NCBI GenBank assembly: GCA_934489015.1
Contig: CAKSSN010000006.1
Span: 62,001-126,000 of the forward strand
Direction: 5' to 3'
Length of the DNA stretch: 64,000 nt
Origin: an uncultured Clostridia bacterium
GTDB taxonomy: Bacteria; Bacillota; Clostridia; UBA1381
Shown: positions 24,438 to 32,204 of the stretch, piece by piece
Position numbering within the stretch: the stretch's first letter is position 1
How the letters are laid out: each line of letters starts with the position of its first letter
Made by a program: the position numbers and the translations under genes
Notes under the pieces: model-generated
What the model was told of the DNA's origin: nothing
Database searches by the model: none
The model's input: the letters and a program-made list of their open reading frames with translations, nothing else

Positions 24438-24466
24438 TTTACATTTAGCCTATATTGACGTATAAT
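24438..24466 (+). promoter_or_regulatory. sigma-A promoter for the second ABC operon
   Basis: TTTACA (24438-24443), 17-bp spacer, TATAAT (24461-24466). The leader then contains TAGATGATG (24484-24492) and CATCGTCTA (24503-24511), an inverted repeat with one wobble that could be an operator or leader hairpin. The ATG is at 24542. Confidence 0.7.
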
Positions 24467-24541
24467 AAAATTAATAAAGAATTTAGATGATGATAATATA
24501 TGCATCGTCTATAAAAATATTTCTAAAGGAGAGATAACAAA

Positions 24542-25927
24542 ATGAAAAGAGGAAAGAGAATTGTAAGCGGCATACTCGCGCTCGCGGCTATGTCATCACT
24601 GTTTGCCGGCTGTTCTGTCGGTAAAAAGGAGGAAGACGGAGTAACAAAAATTGTTGTCTGGAAAAACAGCGGACATGATAAGGCATTTATGCAGAAAAAG
24701 TTCCAGGAGTTTAACGAAACTGTCGGTAAGGAAAAGGGTGTTGAGCTTGAGTATGTTGTAAAAGAGGGCGATATGGAGGAAATGCTCGATGTTGCGTTCA
24801 CTTCCGATCAGGCACCTGATTTGTTTACTACATATAAAATAGAAGCGCGTGCACAGATGAATCAGATTGCAGCTTTTGAGGATATTGACGGAAGCAAAGA
24901 ATTGCTTGATAAATACGGCTCAAGAGCGCTTGAGCTCAGACATAAATATCTCGGCAAGACATACACAGTTCCGCTTTCAAGCGCAACCTACGGTCTTATC
25001 TATAATAAGCAGATGTTTATAGACGCAGGAATTGTTGACGAAAACGGCGATCCGAAGCCGCCTGTAACATGGGATGAGGTAGTTGAGGACGCAAAGAAGC
25101 TTACAGATGTTGCAAATCAGCAGTACGGTATAATCTTCCCGGGTAAGTGGGACGGCTGGTACACAACGGATGTAAACATGGCTTCATCTGCAATAAACGG
25201 TCTTGTTGACGGCTACAACCCGAAAACAGGTACATTTGATTTCAGCGGCATGGCTCCCGTTATGGACGCTATGATAAGAATTAAAAAGGACGGTACGTGC
25301 GTTCCCGGTACAGAGGGTATGGACAATGACCCTGCTCGTGCAAGATTTGGTCAGGGCAAAATCGGTATGAAGATTGCCGGCAGCTATGATGTAGGCGTTC
25401 TTAAGGATCAGTTCCCGGCTAAGATTGAATGGGGCGTTGCTCCGCTCCCGGTTGAGAAAGAGGGAGAAGAAGGTATTCAGTATTGCTCGGCAGACGGTAT
25501 GTTTGTTGTAAACAAGGAGTCGGTTGACAAAATCGGTGCTGATAAGATTATGGCAGCTCTCAACTTCTTTGCAAGTGATGAAATTCTTATAGAACAGTAT
25601 AAGGAAGGTATTTCAATCCCTGTAGATTACAATCTTGTTAAGGATGTTGAAATTCCGGACGATATGGCAAATTGGAAGACATTCGCAAGCTTTGTTGAGT
25701 TCAGTCAGTGCCCGCCGCTTGCAATAAAGACGGAAATGACCGGCGAAAAAACAGCCGACGAACTCTGGCTTGACATCTGGAACAGAGCTCCGGAAAAGGC
25801 TGAAATCGAAAAAGAGCTTCAGGATTACACAGACAAGTGCAACGAGGGAATTGCAAAGTACAAGGAAATTCATCCGGACTATGATTCAACACCGTATATA
25901 TTCCCGGATTGGAAGCTTATGAGATAA
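24542..25927 (+). CDS. ABC transporter sugar-binding lipoprotein
   Basis: 461 aa, SD AAAGGAGA. Signal peptide with lipobox LFAGCSVG, the lipidated Cys near residue 23. The mature protein is a family 1 solute-binding protein: VVWKNSGHDKAFMQKKFQEFNE, then TSDQAPDLFTTYK, PVTWDEVVEDAKKLTD and the Trp/Gly-rich middle. It works with the permeases encoded at 26377 and 27352. The gene has its own promoter after the BMC terminator. It is separated from the permeases by 449 nt containing two tandem palindromic repeats and a further hairpin. Ligand unknown. Confidence 0.9.
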   Translation: MKRGKRIVSGILALAAMSSLFAGCSVGKKEEDGVTKIVVWKNSGHDKAFMQKKFQEFNETVGKEKGVELEYVVKEGDMEEMLDVAFTSDQAPDLFTTYKIEARAQMNQIAAFEDIDGSKELLDKYGSRALELRHKYLGKTYTVPLSSATYGLIYNKQMFIDAGIVDENGDPKPPVTWDEVVEDAKKLTDVANQQYGIIFPGKWDGWYTTDVNMASSAINGLVDGYNPKTGTFDFSGMAPVMDAMIRIKKDGTCVPGTEGMDNDPARARFGQGKIGMKIAGSYDVGVLKDQFPAKIEWGVAPLPVEKEGEEGIQYCSADGMFVVNKESVDKIGADKIMAALNFFASDEILIEQYKEGISIPVDYNLVKDVEIPDDMANWKTFASFVEFSQCPPLAIKTEMTGEKTADELWLDIWNRAPEKAEIEKELQDYTDKCNEGIAKYKEIHPDYDSTPYIFPDWKLMR

Positions 25928-26168
25928 TCGGCGGCTGCTTTTTGCGCAGAACGCCATAGGCTATAAATGAACTAAACCGCTCGGCGTACAAAAGTACGCC
26001 GTCGGGATTTACTTCATTCATTCTGCATCAAAAATCAGCGCGCCTTTAGTCGGCGGCTACTTTTTGCGCAGAACGCCATAGGCTATAAATGAACTAAACC
26101 GCTCGGCGTACAAAAGTACGCCGTCGGGATTTACTTCATTCATTCTGCATCAAAAATCAGCACGCCTT
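25928..26168. repeat. two tandem 122-bp copies of a long imperfect palindrome
   Basis: Copy 1 is 25928-26049 and copy 2 is 26050-26168, differing at only a few bases plus the ends. Each copy folds on itself. Outer arms are GGCGGCTG with CAGCGCGCC and TTTTTGCGCAGAA with TTCTGCATCAAAAA. Middle arms are AATGAACTAAACC with GGGATTTACTTCATT (imperfect). The tip is CGGCGTAC-AAAA-GTACGCCG. One arm carries an extra ~13-nt segment (CGCCATAGGCTAT). No transposase or coding frame is present. It begins right after the binding-protein stop. It could be a MITE-like element, a REP-like mRNA stabiliser or a structured RNA. Confidence 0.85.
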
Positions 26169-26295
26169 GATGCATTGGATATATAACAGAGTGCTTAATT
26201 CAATTCTATATCAGGCTGATGTACATCAACGGACGTTTTGGTTTTACAAAAGAGAAATTTAATTTAAACAGGATTAAATTATGATTTATAAAAAC

Positions 26296-26329
26296 GTTCA
26301 TCGGGGATAAAACAAAATCCCCGATGAAC
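26296..26329 (+). promoter_or_regulatory. 13-bp perfect hairpin upstream of the permease genes
   Basis: GTTCATCGGGGAT (26296-26308) pairs with ATCCCCGATGAAC (26317-26329); the loop is AAAACAAA. No T-run follows, so it is not a standard terminator. It lies 47 nt before the TTG start of the permease. The rest of the interval 26169-26376 is AT-rich, with a small AATTTAAT/ATTAAATT repeat, and shows no gene beyond the possible 7-codon leader at 26357. Confidence 0.6.
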
Positions 26330-26356
26330 AAAATTACAATTATCAAAAGGATATTT

Positions 26357-26380
26357 ATGAAGGAGCGAATTAACAGTTGA
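26357..26380 (+). CDS. possible 7-codon leader peptide overlapping the permease start
   Basis: ATG at 26357 begins a frame of seven codons (MKERINS) that ends in TGA at 26378-26380, overlapping the TTG start of the permease at 26377-26379. AAAAGG lies 8 nt before this ATG. Such an arrangement could couple translation of the permease to the short frame. It may equally be chance, because the permease SD (GAAGGAG) lies within it. Confidence 0.25.
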   Translation: MKERINS

Positions 26381-27330
26381 AGGCTTTAGAAAAAACAACA
26401 AAAACAAAAAATGCGGATTCAGGGCTTATGCGCAAGATAAAATCCTCAGATGAGGTTCAATGTTATCTGCTTTTGCTGCTGCCGCTGATCGGTTTCTTTG
26501 TTTTTACATTGTATCCGATAGTATGGTCAGCGCTTAAAGCGTTTTACTATTATGATTTGGTGCCGGCGAACACACGCTTTGTCGGACTCGACAATTTTAT
26601 AACGCTTTTTAAGAAGGGCGGCGCATATTGGAATGCATGGCTTGTAACATTCAAATTTGCTGTTATAAAGCTTCCGATTGAAATTCCGCTTGCTTTAATC
26701 TTGGCAGTGCTTTTGAGTAAAGGACATAAGCTTTCGGGATTTTTCAGAAATATGTATTATCTTCCGTGCGTAATAAGTATGGCGATTGTCGGAGTTATGT
26801 TTTCAAACCTGTTCGACGCTTTCGGCGTAATCAACTCATGGCTCATAAAGCTTGGGCTTGAAACGAAGCCGGTCGACTGGTTCGGAAGCACAAATACGGC
26901 TTTGGCGGTTTTGATACTCGGCGGAATTTGGTCATCGTTCGGTATAAACGTTGTATATTTTACAGCAGCGCTTTCAAATGTGCCTAAGGATCTTTATGAA
27001 GCGGCAGACATTGACGGTGCCGGAAAGCTGACTCAGTTTTTCAAAATAACCGTTCCGATGATTATGAAGGTAGGACAGACAATTTTACTGCTTGCTATAA
27101 ACGGTACGCTCAGAACGGGCGAATATATCATAGTTATGACAAACGGTGCGCCTGCGGGAACAACTCTTACGAGTGAGGCATATGTTATGAAGTCGTTTTT
27201 GCCTGGCTTTGCGTCGGGAACGCCGAATTTGGGTTATGGCTGCGCAATGAGTATTGTGTCGTCAATAATCTGTGCGGCAATCGGTCTTATATATATGCGC
27301 GCAACGAGAAAAATAGCTGAGCTGTATTAA
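26377..27330 (+). CDS. ABC transporter permease, MalF/UgpA-type
   Basis: 317 aa from a TTG start at 26377; GAAGGAG is 12-18 nt upstream. After a basic cytoplasmic stretch, six membrane segments follow. It has the family phrases LLLLPLIGFFVFTLYPIVWS and FVGLDNFITLF, and the EAA loop EAADIDGAGKLTQFFKITVPM. It is the first permease of a type I sugar importer whose binding protein is encoded at 24542. The rare start codon together with upstream hairpins suggests its expression is kept below that of the binding protein. Confidence 0.9.
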   Translation: MKALEKTTKTKNADSGLMRKIKSSDEVQCYLLLLLPLIGFFVFTLYPIVWSALKAFYYYDLVPANTRFVGLDNFITLFKKGGAYWNAWLVTFKFAVIKLPIEIPLALILAVLLSKGHKLSGFFRNMYYLPCVISMAIVGVMFSNLFDAFGVINSWLIKLGLETKPVDWFGSTNTALAVLILGGIWSSFGINVVYFTAALSNVPKDLYEAADIDGAGKLTQFFKITVPMIMKVGQTILLLAINGTLRTGEYIIVMTNGAPAGTTLTSEAYVMKSFLPGFASGTPNLGYGCAMSIVSSIICAAIGLIYMRATRKIAELY

Positions 27331-27351
27331 AAAGGAGTGTTTAATATATCT

Positions 27352-28200
27352 ATGAAGAAAATACATATAGGTACGTTTTTTACATACTTGGTGTTATTAA
27401 TCGCATTTATATTTGTGGTTTTTCCGCTTTTGTATGTTATAGCCTCATCGTTTAAAACAAACGTTGAAATCATGGCGAACCCCGAAAGGATATTTCCTAA
27501 GGAATGGACCTTTGACAATTACATAACGGCGTGGAATTCCGATTCTATGGATGTCGGTCATATGTTTTTCAACAGTATGTGGTATACTGTTGCGTCGGTT
27601 ATAATAACGCTTATAACCTCCTCCGTTACGGGTTATGTTTTTGCAAGGGGAGAGTTCAGACTGAAGAAAACAATTTTTGCGGTTTTTTCATCGCTTATGT
27701 TTATAAGTCTTGGCTCAATCACAATTTATCCGCAGTTTGAGGTTTTGTCGCTTGTACATCTTAACAGGTCGCTTGTCGGTCTTTTGGTGCTGACGTGTTT
27801 CGGTATACCGATTGTTAATATGTATCTTGTGCGCGGCTTTGTCGATTCTCTTCCGAAAGAGCTTGACGAGTCGGCTAAAATTGACGGCTGCACATTTACC
27901 GGTATATTTTTCAGAATTATACTGCCGCTTTTAAAGCCGATAATGGCAACAATCGCGGTGCTGACCTTTAACGGAACGTGGAACAGCTACATAATGCCGG
28001 CGATGTTTACAATGTCAAAGCCGGAGCAGCAGACTCTTATAGTAGGTATTATGGCGCTTAAAAATTCGGGTCAGGGCGCGTCGCAGTGGAACCTGATGCT
28101 TGCAGGTACGGTTATTGCAATGCTCCCGGTGCTTGTTGTTTACGCGTGTGCCAATAAATATTTTGTTGCCGGTCTTGCAGATGGTGCTGTTAAAGGCTGA
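27352..28200 (+). CDS. ABC transporter permease, MalG/UgpE-type
   Basis: 282 aa from ATG 27352; an in-frame GTG at 27337 falls in the SD AAGGAG and is less likely. The pattern is that of a second sugar permease: IFVVFPLLYVIASSFKTN, six hydrophobic segments, the EAA loop ESAKIDGCTFTGIFFRIILP followed by LLKPIMATIAVL, and a C-terminus YFVAGLADGAVKG. It completes the importer. No ATPase gene accompanies it. The first giant surface protein gene starts 17 nt after its stop, so this importer and the surface array may share a transcript. Confidence 0.9.
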   Translation: MKKIHIGTFFTYLVLLIAFIFVVFPLLYVIASSFKTNVEIMANPERIFPKEWTFDNYITAWNSDSMDVGHMFFNSMWYTVASVIITLITSSVTGYVFARGEFRLKKTIFAVFSSLMFISLGSITIYPQFEVLSLVHLNRSLVGLLVLTCFGIPIVNMYLVRGFVDSLPKELDESAKIDGCTFTGIFFRIILPLLKPIMATIAVLTFNGTWNSYIMPAMFTMSKPEQQTLIVGIMALKNSGQGASQWNLMLAGTVIAMLPVLVVYACANKYFVAGLADGAVKG

Positions 28201-28216
28201 GAAAGTGAGGGAAAAG

Positions 28217-31200
28217 ATGAAATTAAAGAAAATAATTTGCGCGGCTTCGGCTCTTGCAACCTTTTTGGGAACGGGCGGAATTAATTTTCCGGTCAGCGCA
28301 GCGGAGGACGGACTTATAAATGTGCTTTCGTGTGAAAATGCGGATTTTAAAATGAAAACCTCTCTCGGAGAAAAGGACGGTGAGGGAGCGCTCGACGGAG
28401 ATATTATTTCAACAGCTGAAGTCGGCGGCTTTGACGGTGAAAAGATTTTTGACGTAAACGGTAATTCGGGCAGCGATTATATGTTGCTTTTCACGGTTAA
28501 TACAAATGCTCCCGTTCCGATGGAGCGCATAAAGCTTTATTATGATTTCGGCATTGCGTATATCGGCGGTGCGTATTACAACAACGGAGAGAGTATGTAT
28601 GAGGGCAAGCCCACAACTCCGTGGTTTGAGGGCGTTGAGGTGTTTACAAGTGACACCGGAGAAAAAGGCTCATGGAAAAAGGCGGCTGAATTTGAAAGCC
28701 TTGAAAATATGCGTCAGGAAGAAACGCGCCCTGAAGAGATTTGGGATGATTCAAACGGAATAAGATATTTCTACGATTTGCCGCTTGACAACAAGGTAAC
28801 TGCAAAATATCTTAGAATTGCGGTAAGAGATATGAAGCCGTGGCTCGGCGGAATAGTAATTTCCGAATTTGAGATAAAGGCTTCGCCGGAGGATGTTCCG
28901 GCAGGTTATAAAAAGATTAACGTGGAAAGCTTGGACAGAGCAGAACTTAAAGTAACGGGCAGCGACGCCATAGGAAAAGGACTATACGGAAAGGCAGGCT
29001 CGGAGTATACTCTGACAGTAACTCCCGACAGCGTTTCTAAGATAAACTCCGTTAAAATAAACGGAAGCGAAATTGCGGGAAATGACGGCGTTTATAAATT
29101 TACAATGCCGGGCGAGGACGTAACAATTTCGGCAGACTGCTCTATAGCAGACAGCGAGGACGTACCTCTTAAAATGGAGTCGGCTGAAATTGCGGGCGGC
29201 GAAATTGTTAAAACAGAGGTTGTACCTGTTGTAACGTTTACCTTTAACAATGCAGTCGGAAAGCTTGATAAGTCAAAAATCCTTGTAAACGGAAAAAAGG
29301 ACACAGGACTTATTCAGCACGCATTTGTTGACGCACTTGACGACAAGAAGGTACACGTTGTACCATTTGGCGATAAGCTTGTAGCAGATACGGAATATAC
29401 AATAACCGTTTCCGACGAGGTTTTATCTTTGGCAGGCAAGAAGCAGGAAAAGGCGGCTTCGGCAACGTTTAAAACAGCTGCCGATTACACAGGCGAGCAC
29501 CTTGTAAAATCAAGAAGCTACATAAACGGCTATGAGGATGGAACATTTAGACCGGATAACAACATTACGGTAAATGAAGCGCTTCTCATGGCAGGCAGAA
29601 TTGGAAAGGATAAGGATTTTTCATTCCTTGCCGCATCAGACGAGCCGGCAAAGAGAATTGATATAGCGCGCCTTGCGTATGTGATAAAATACGGCGAAAA
29701 TAGCACATCGAGCGAGGATAGCCTTGCAAAGCTTGTAGAGGACGGAATTGTAAAGGGCTATGAGGACGGCAGCTTGCGCGGAGAGAGCAATGTAACTCGT
29801 GCGGAGGCGGTAGCGCTCTTTAACCGTGCGGCAGGAACTAGCCCCGAAAATTCAAAGGGACTTTATAAGGGCAACTTCTCAGACGTGTCGGAAGACTTCT
29901 GGGCAGCAAGTGATATAGCTGTTGCTTCCGAGTCGGACGAGGTAAGAAAAATCACATGGACAGAAAACATTCCCGAAATTGAGGAATATGACGTATTTAA
30001 CAAGAAAAACGATATATGGACGCAAATTCCGTGCGTAACTGCCGAGCAGCGTGCAATGGGCATGGCAGGCGGAGAAGGCGGACAATGGATGCAGGCTATT
30101 GAGTGCGACAAGGAAGACGGAACGCTTCTTTTTGCGGGCGTTGACGTTTCGGGAGTGCTGCGCTCAACGGACGGCGGACAGAGCTGGACGAGAGTAAATC
30201 GCGGCTGGCTTGCCGGCGGCTGCGTAGACCTTGCCATAGACCCCAATAACAGAAACAGGGTGCTCGGAATAGGATCTGTTTCCGATAACTCCTGCACAGG
30301 CATTTATTTCACGGATGATATGGGTGATAACTGGACGCAGGTTCACTCCTACATATTTAACGGTCAGCGTGACACACGTGAGCAGCTTGCGTGGGATAAG
30401 TCAAGCTATGACGAGGAAATAGGCGGCAGCCGAATTGCTTACTGGTCAAATCTTTACAAGCTTTCGGCAGGTCTTGAGGGTAGTGATTTCGATAAGGTTA
30501 CTCATTTCAGCGACCGTATCGGCGGACTTTTCAGAAGTGATGACGGCGGAAAGACATGGAATTTAATTAACTCTGAAATGTCTGACAGCGTTATTGCGGT
30601 ACATCCGAAAACAGGCAGACTTTATCTCGGAAACGAACGCGGATTTTTCATAAGTGACGATCACGGCGTAAGCTTCAAGCAGATTTTGTCGGGCAGACCG
30701 ATTTACGGCCTTAGCATAATAGACACACGTCCCGATAACGTTTACATAAACGACTATGAGGGAGTGCTGATTTCCGAAAACTGCGGTGAAACGTTCACAA
30801 GACAGGAAAACAATGATTTCCCGGTAAGAACAGATGTAAGCGACGTAAGAAACATTGTAAGGGACCTTGCGGTAAGCCCTGCAAATCCCGATTACATGAT
30901 GGTTGACGACAGAAACTATTTAAAATATGATAACCGCCGCTACTTCTCTCATGACGGCGGAAAGACATGGGCAGAGAGCGGCTATGACAAGTCAAAGGAC
31001 TTCTTCTTCTGCCACAGCAGACAGCATCCTTACGCATGGCATCCGACCGATGAAAATAAGGTTTGGACGCTCGGCGGCGACTGGATAACGTCAAGTAATG
31101 ACGGCGGTGAAAACTTCATTTGGGACGCCAACGGCGTGTGCGGAATACCGCCCGGAGGAAGAGTAAACTTCGACCCGTATGAGCCGAACAGAATTTTTGC

Positions 31201-32164
31201 AGGTGCGCAGGACTTGCTTGGCTGCCTGAGCTATGACGGCGGATATACATGGAAGGCTATAGTTCCGGAGGGTGGAGGCTTCGGCTGCGCATACGGTACC
31301 GTGTCGGTTGACGATCTTACGCTTGTTTCGGCAAACGCTGACGGCTGGTACAGCGGCAGAAGCATATGGACCAGCTTTGACGGCGGAGATACATGGAATA
31401 ATACCGGACTTGCTCTTAAATACGGTGCGGCGCGCCGTGCAACATCGTTCTGGCGTTCGCCTAGAGATCCGGACACCGTTTTTGCCGGCGAATATGTAAG
31501 CCGTGACAGATGTAAAACATGGACAGAGCTTTCGGGCTGTGAGCTTGTTTTGGCAGTAAACTACTATCATAACAGAGAGCTTTGGGGAATAAACAAAGAG
31601 GTTATCGTATGCTCATATGATGACGGTAAAACATGGTATCCGTTTGCAAATCCGAAAATAGACGACGAGCCTGCAAGAAGCGATGTTACATCCGTATGGA
31701 CATACGGATCGGGTATTCATATCTGGGATATGGAGTATGACGGCATAAACGATATACTTTATTATCTGCCGGGCAACATTTACTCCGGCGTTACGATTGT
31801 AAGAATTGACCCGGATAACGAGCAGAAAAATCTCGGCGGCGGAATTAATCCTCAGTGCTTCATGAATGATAAATGGTATCAAATAATCGCGCTTGACCCG
31901 CGCCACCCCGACGTAATTTACATGGGCGGCTACGGAACGAGCGGAAACCTTTCAACAGCAAGCGTTCAGCGCTCATGCGACAGGGGCGAAACATGGCAGA
32001 TTATCGCTTCAATGGGCGATGAGAAGTCAATTGTAAAGGACGGACCGAGCGCAGGTGTAGGACCGCAGACGATTGTTGTAAATCCCGAAAACGGAGAAGT
32101 GTTTATCTGGGACGGCGGACAGGGCTTCTGGAAATTCCCTGCACCGTATACCGAGAAGAAATAA
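28217..32164 (+). CDS. secreted SLH-containing protein with tandem Asp-box beta-propellers (copy 1)
   Basis: 1315 aa from ATG 28217 (SD GTGAGG). Signal peptide ~1-30. Domains in order: a discoidin/F5-8C-like beta domain (~33-220), a short 'bacterial repeat' domain (~225-310), an SbsA-type Ig-like domain (~315-423) and SLH-type segments (~431-575; YEDGTFRP, YEDGSLRG, FSDVSEDFWAASDIAV). The remaining ~730 residues carry about a dozen Asp-box motifs such as STDGGQSWT, SDDGGKTWN, SYDGGYTWK and SCDRGETWQ. That number suggests two seven-bladed propellers, as in GH74, but I cannot align GH74 catalytic Asp residues. It is probably a cell-surface polysaccharide-active or -binding protein of unassigned family. 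The SLH module is unusually in the middle. The 3947-base coding region is closely repeated downstream. Confidence 0.85.
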   Translation: MKLKKIICAASALATFLGTGGINFPVSAAEDGLINVLSCENADFKMKTSLGEKDGEGALDGDIISTAEVGGFDGEKIFDVNGNSGSDYMLLFTVNTNAPVPMERIKLYYDFGIAYIGGAYYNNGESMYEGKPTTPWFEGVEVFTSDTGEKGSWKKAAEFESLENMRQEETRPEEIWDDSNGIRYFYDLPLDNKVTAKYLRIAVRDMKPWLGGIVISEFEIKASPEDVPAGYKKINVESLDRAELKVTGSDAIGKGLYGKAGSEYTLTVTPDSVSKINSVKINGSEIAGNDGVYKFTMPGEDVTISADCSIADSEDVPLKMESAEIAGGEIVKTEVVPVVTFTFNNAVGKLDKSKILVNGKKDTGLIQHAFVDALDDKKVHVVPFGDKLVADTEYTITVSDEVLSLAGKKQEKAASATFKTAADYTGEHLVKSRSYINGYEDGTFRPDNNITVNEALLMAGRIGKDKDFSFLAASDEPAKRIDIARLAYVIKYGENSTSSEDSLAKLVEDGIVKGYEDGSLRGESNVTRAEAVALFNRAAGTSPENSKGLYKGNFSDVSEDFWAASDIAVASESDEVRKITWTENIPEIEEYDVFNKKNDIWTQIPCVTAEQRAMGMAGGEGGQWMQAIECDKEDGTLLFAGVDVSGVLRSTDGGQSWTRVNRGWLAGGCVDLAIDPNNRNRVLGIGSVSDNSCTGIYFTDDMGDNWTQVHSYIFNGQRDTREQLAWDKSSYDEEIGGSRIAYWSNLYKLSAGLEGSDFDKVTHFSDRIGGLFRSDDGGKTWNLINSEMSDSVIAVHPKTGRLYLGNERGFFISDDHGVSFKQILSGRPIYGLSIIDTRPDNVYINDYEGVLISENCGETFTRQENNDFPVRTDVSDVRNIVRDLAVSPANPDYMMVDDRNYLKYDNRRYFSHDGGKTWAESGYDKSKDFFFCHSRQHPYAWHPTDENKVWTLGGDWITSSNDGGENFIWDANGVCGIPPGGRVNFDPYEPNRIFAGAQDLLGCLSYDGGYTWKAIVPEGGGFGCAYGTVSVDDLTLVSANADGWYSGRSIWTSFDGGDTWNNTGLALKYGAARRATSFWRSPRDPDTVFAGEYVSRDRCKTWTELSGCELVLAVNYYHNRELWGINKEVIVCSYDDGKTWYPFANPKIDDEPARSDVTSVWTYGSGIHIWDMEYDGINDILYYLPGNIYSGVTIVRIDPDNEQKNLGGGINPQCFMNDKWYQIIALDPRHPDVIYMGGYGTSGNLSTASVQRSCDRGETWQIIASMGDEKSIVKDGPSAGVGPQTIVVNPENGEVFIWDGGQGFWKFPAPYTEKK

Positions 32165-32166
32165 AA

Positions 32167-32179
32167 GCTGCGTGGCAGC
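32167..32179 (+). promoter_or_regulatory. short hairpin between the tandem propeller genes
   Basis: GCTGC (32167-32171), loop GTG, GCAGC (32175-32179), directly after the stop of copy 1 and 26 nt before copy 2. Short, and listed because nearly every gap in this array carries a hairpin in the same position. Confidence 0.3.
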
Positions 32180-32204
32180 GGATAAATAAGGAGTGAGGTC
32201 ATAA

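Noticed and set aside
25928..26168. Insertion sequence
   Set aside because: No transposase frame, and the copies are tandem and only 122 bp; a non-coding palindromic element fits better.
28100..28216. Upstream start for propeller copy 1
   Set aside because: It would overlap the permease gene and bury the signal peptide. ATG 28217 has a ribosome site and matches the start of copy 2.
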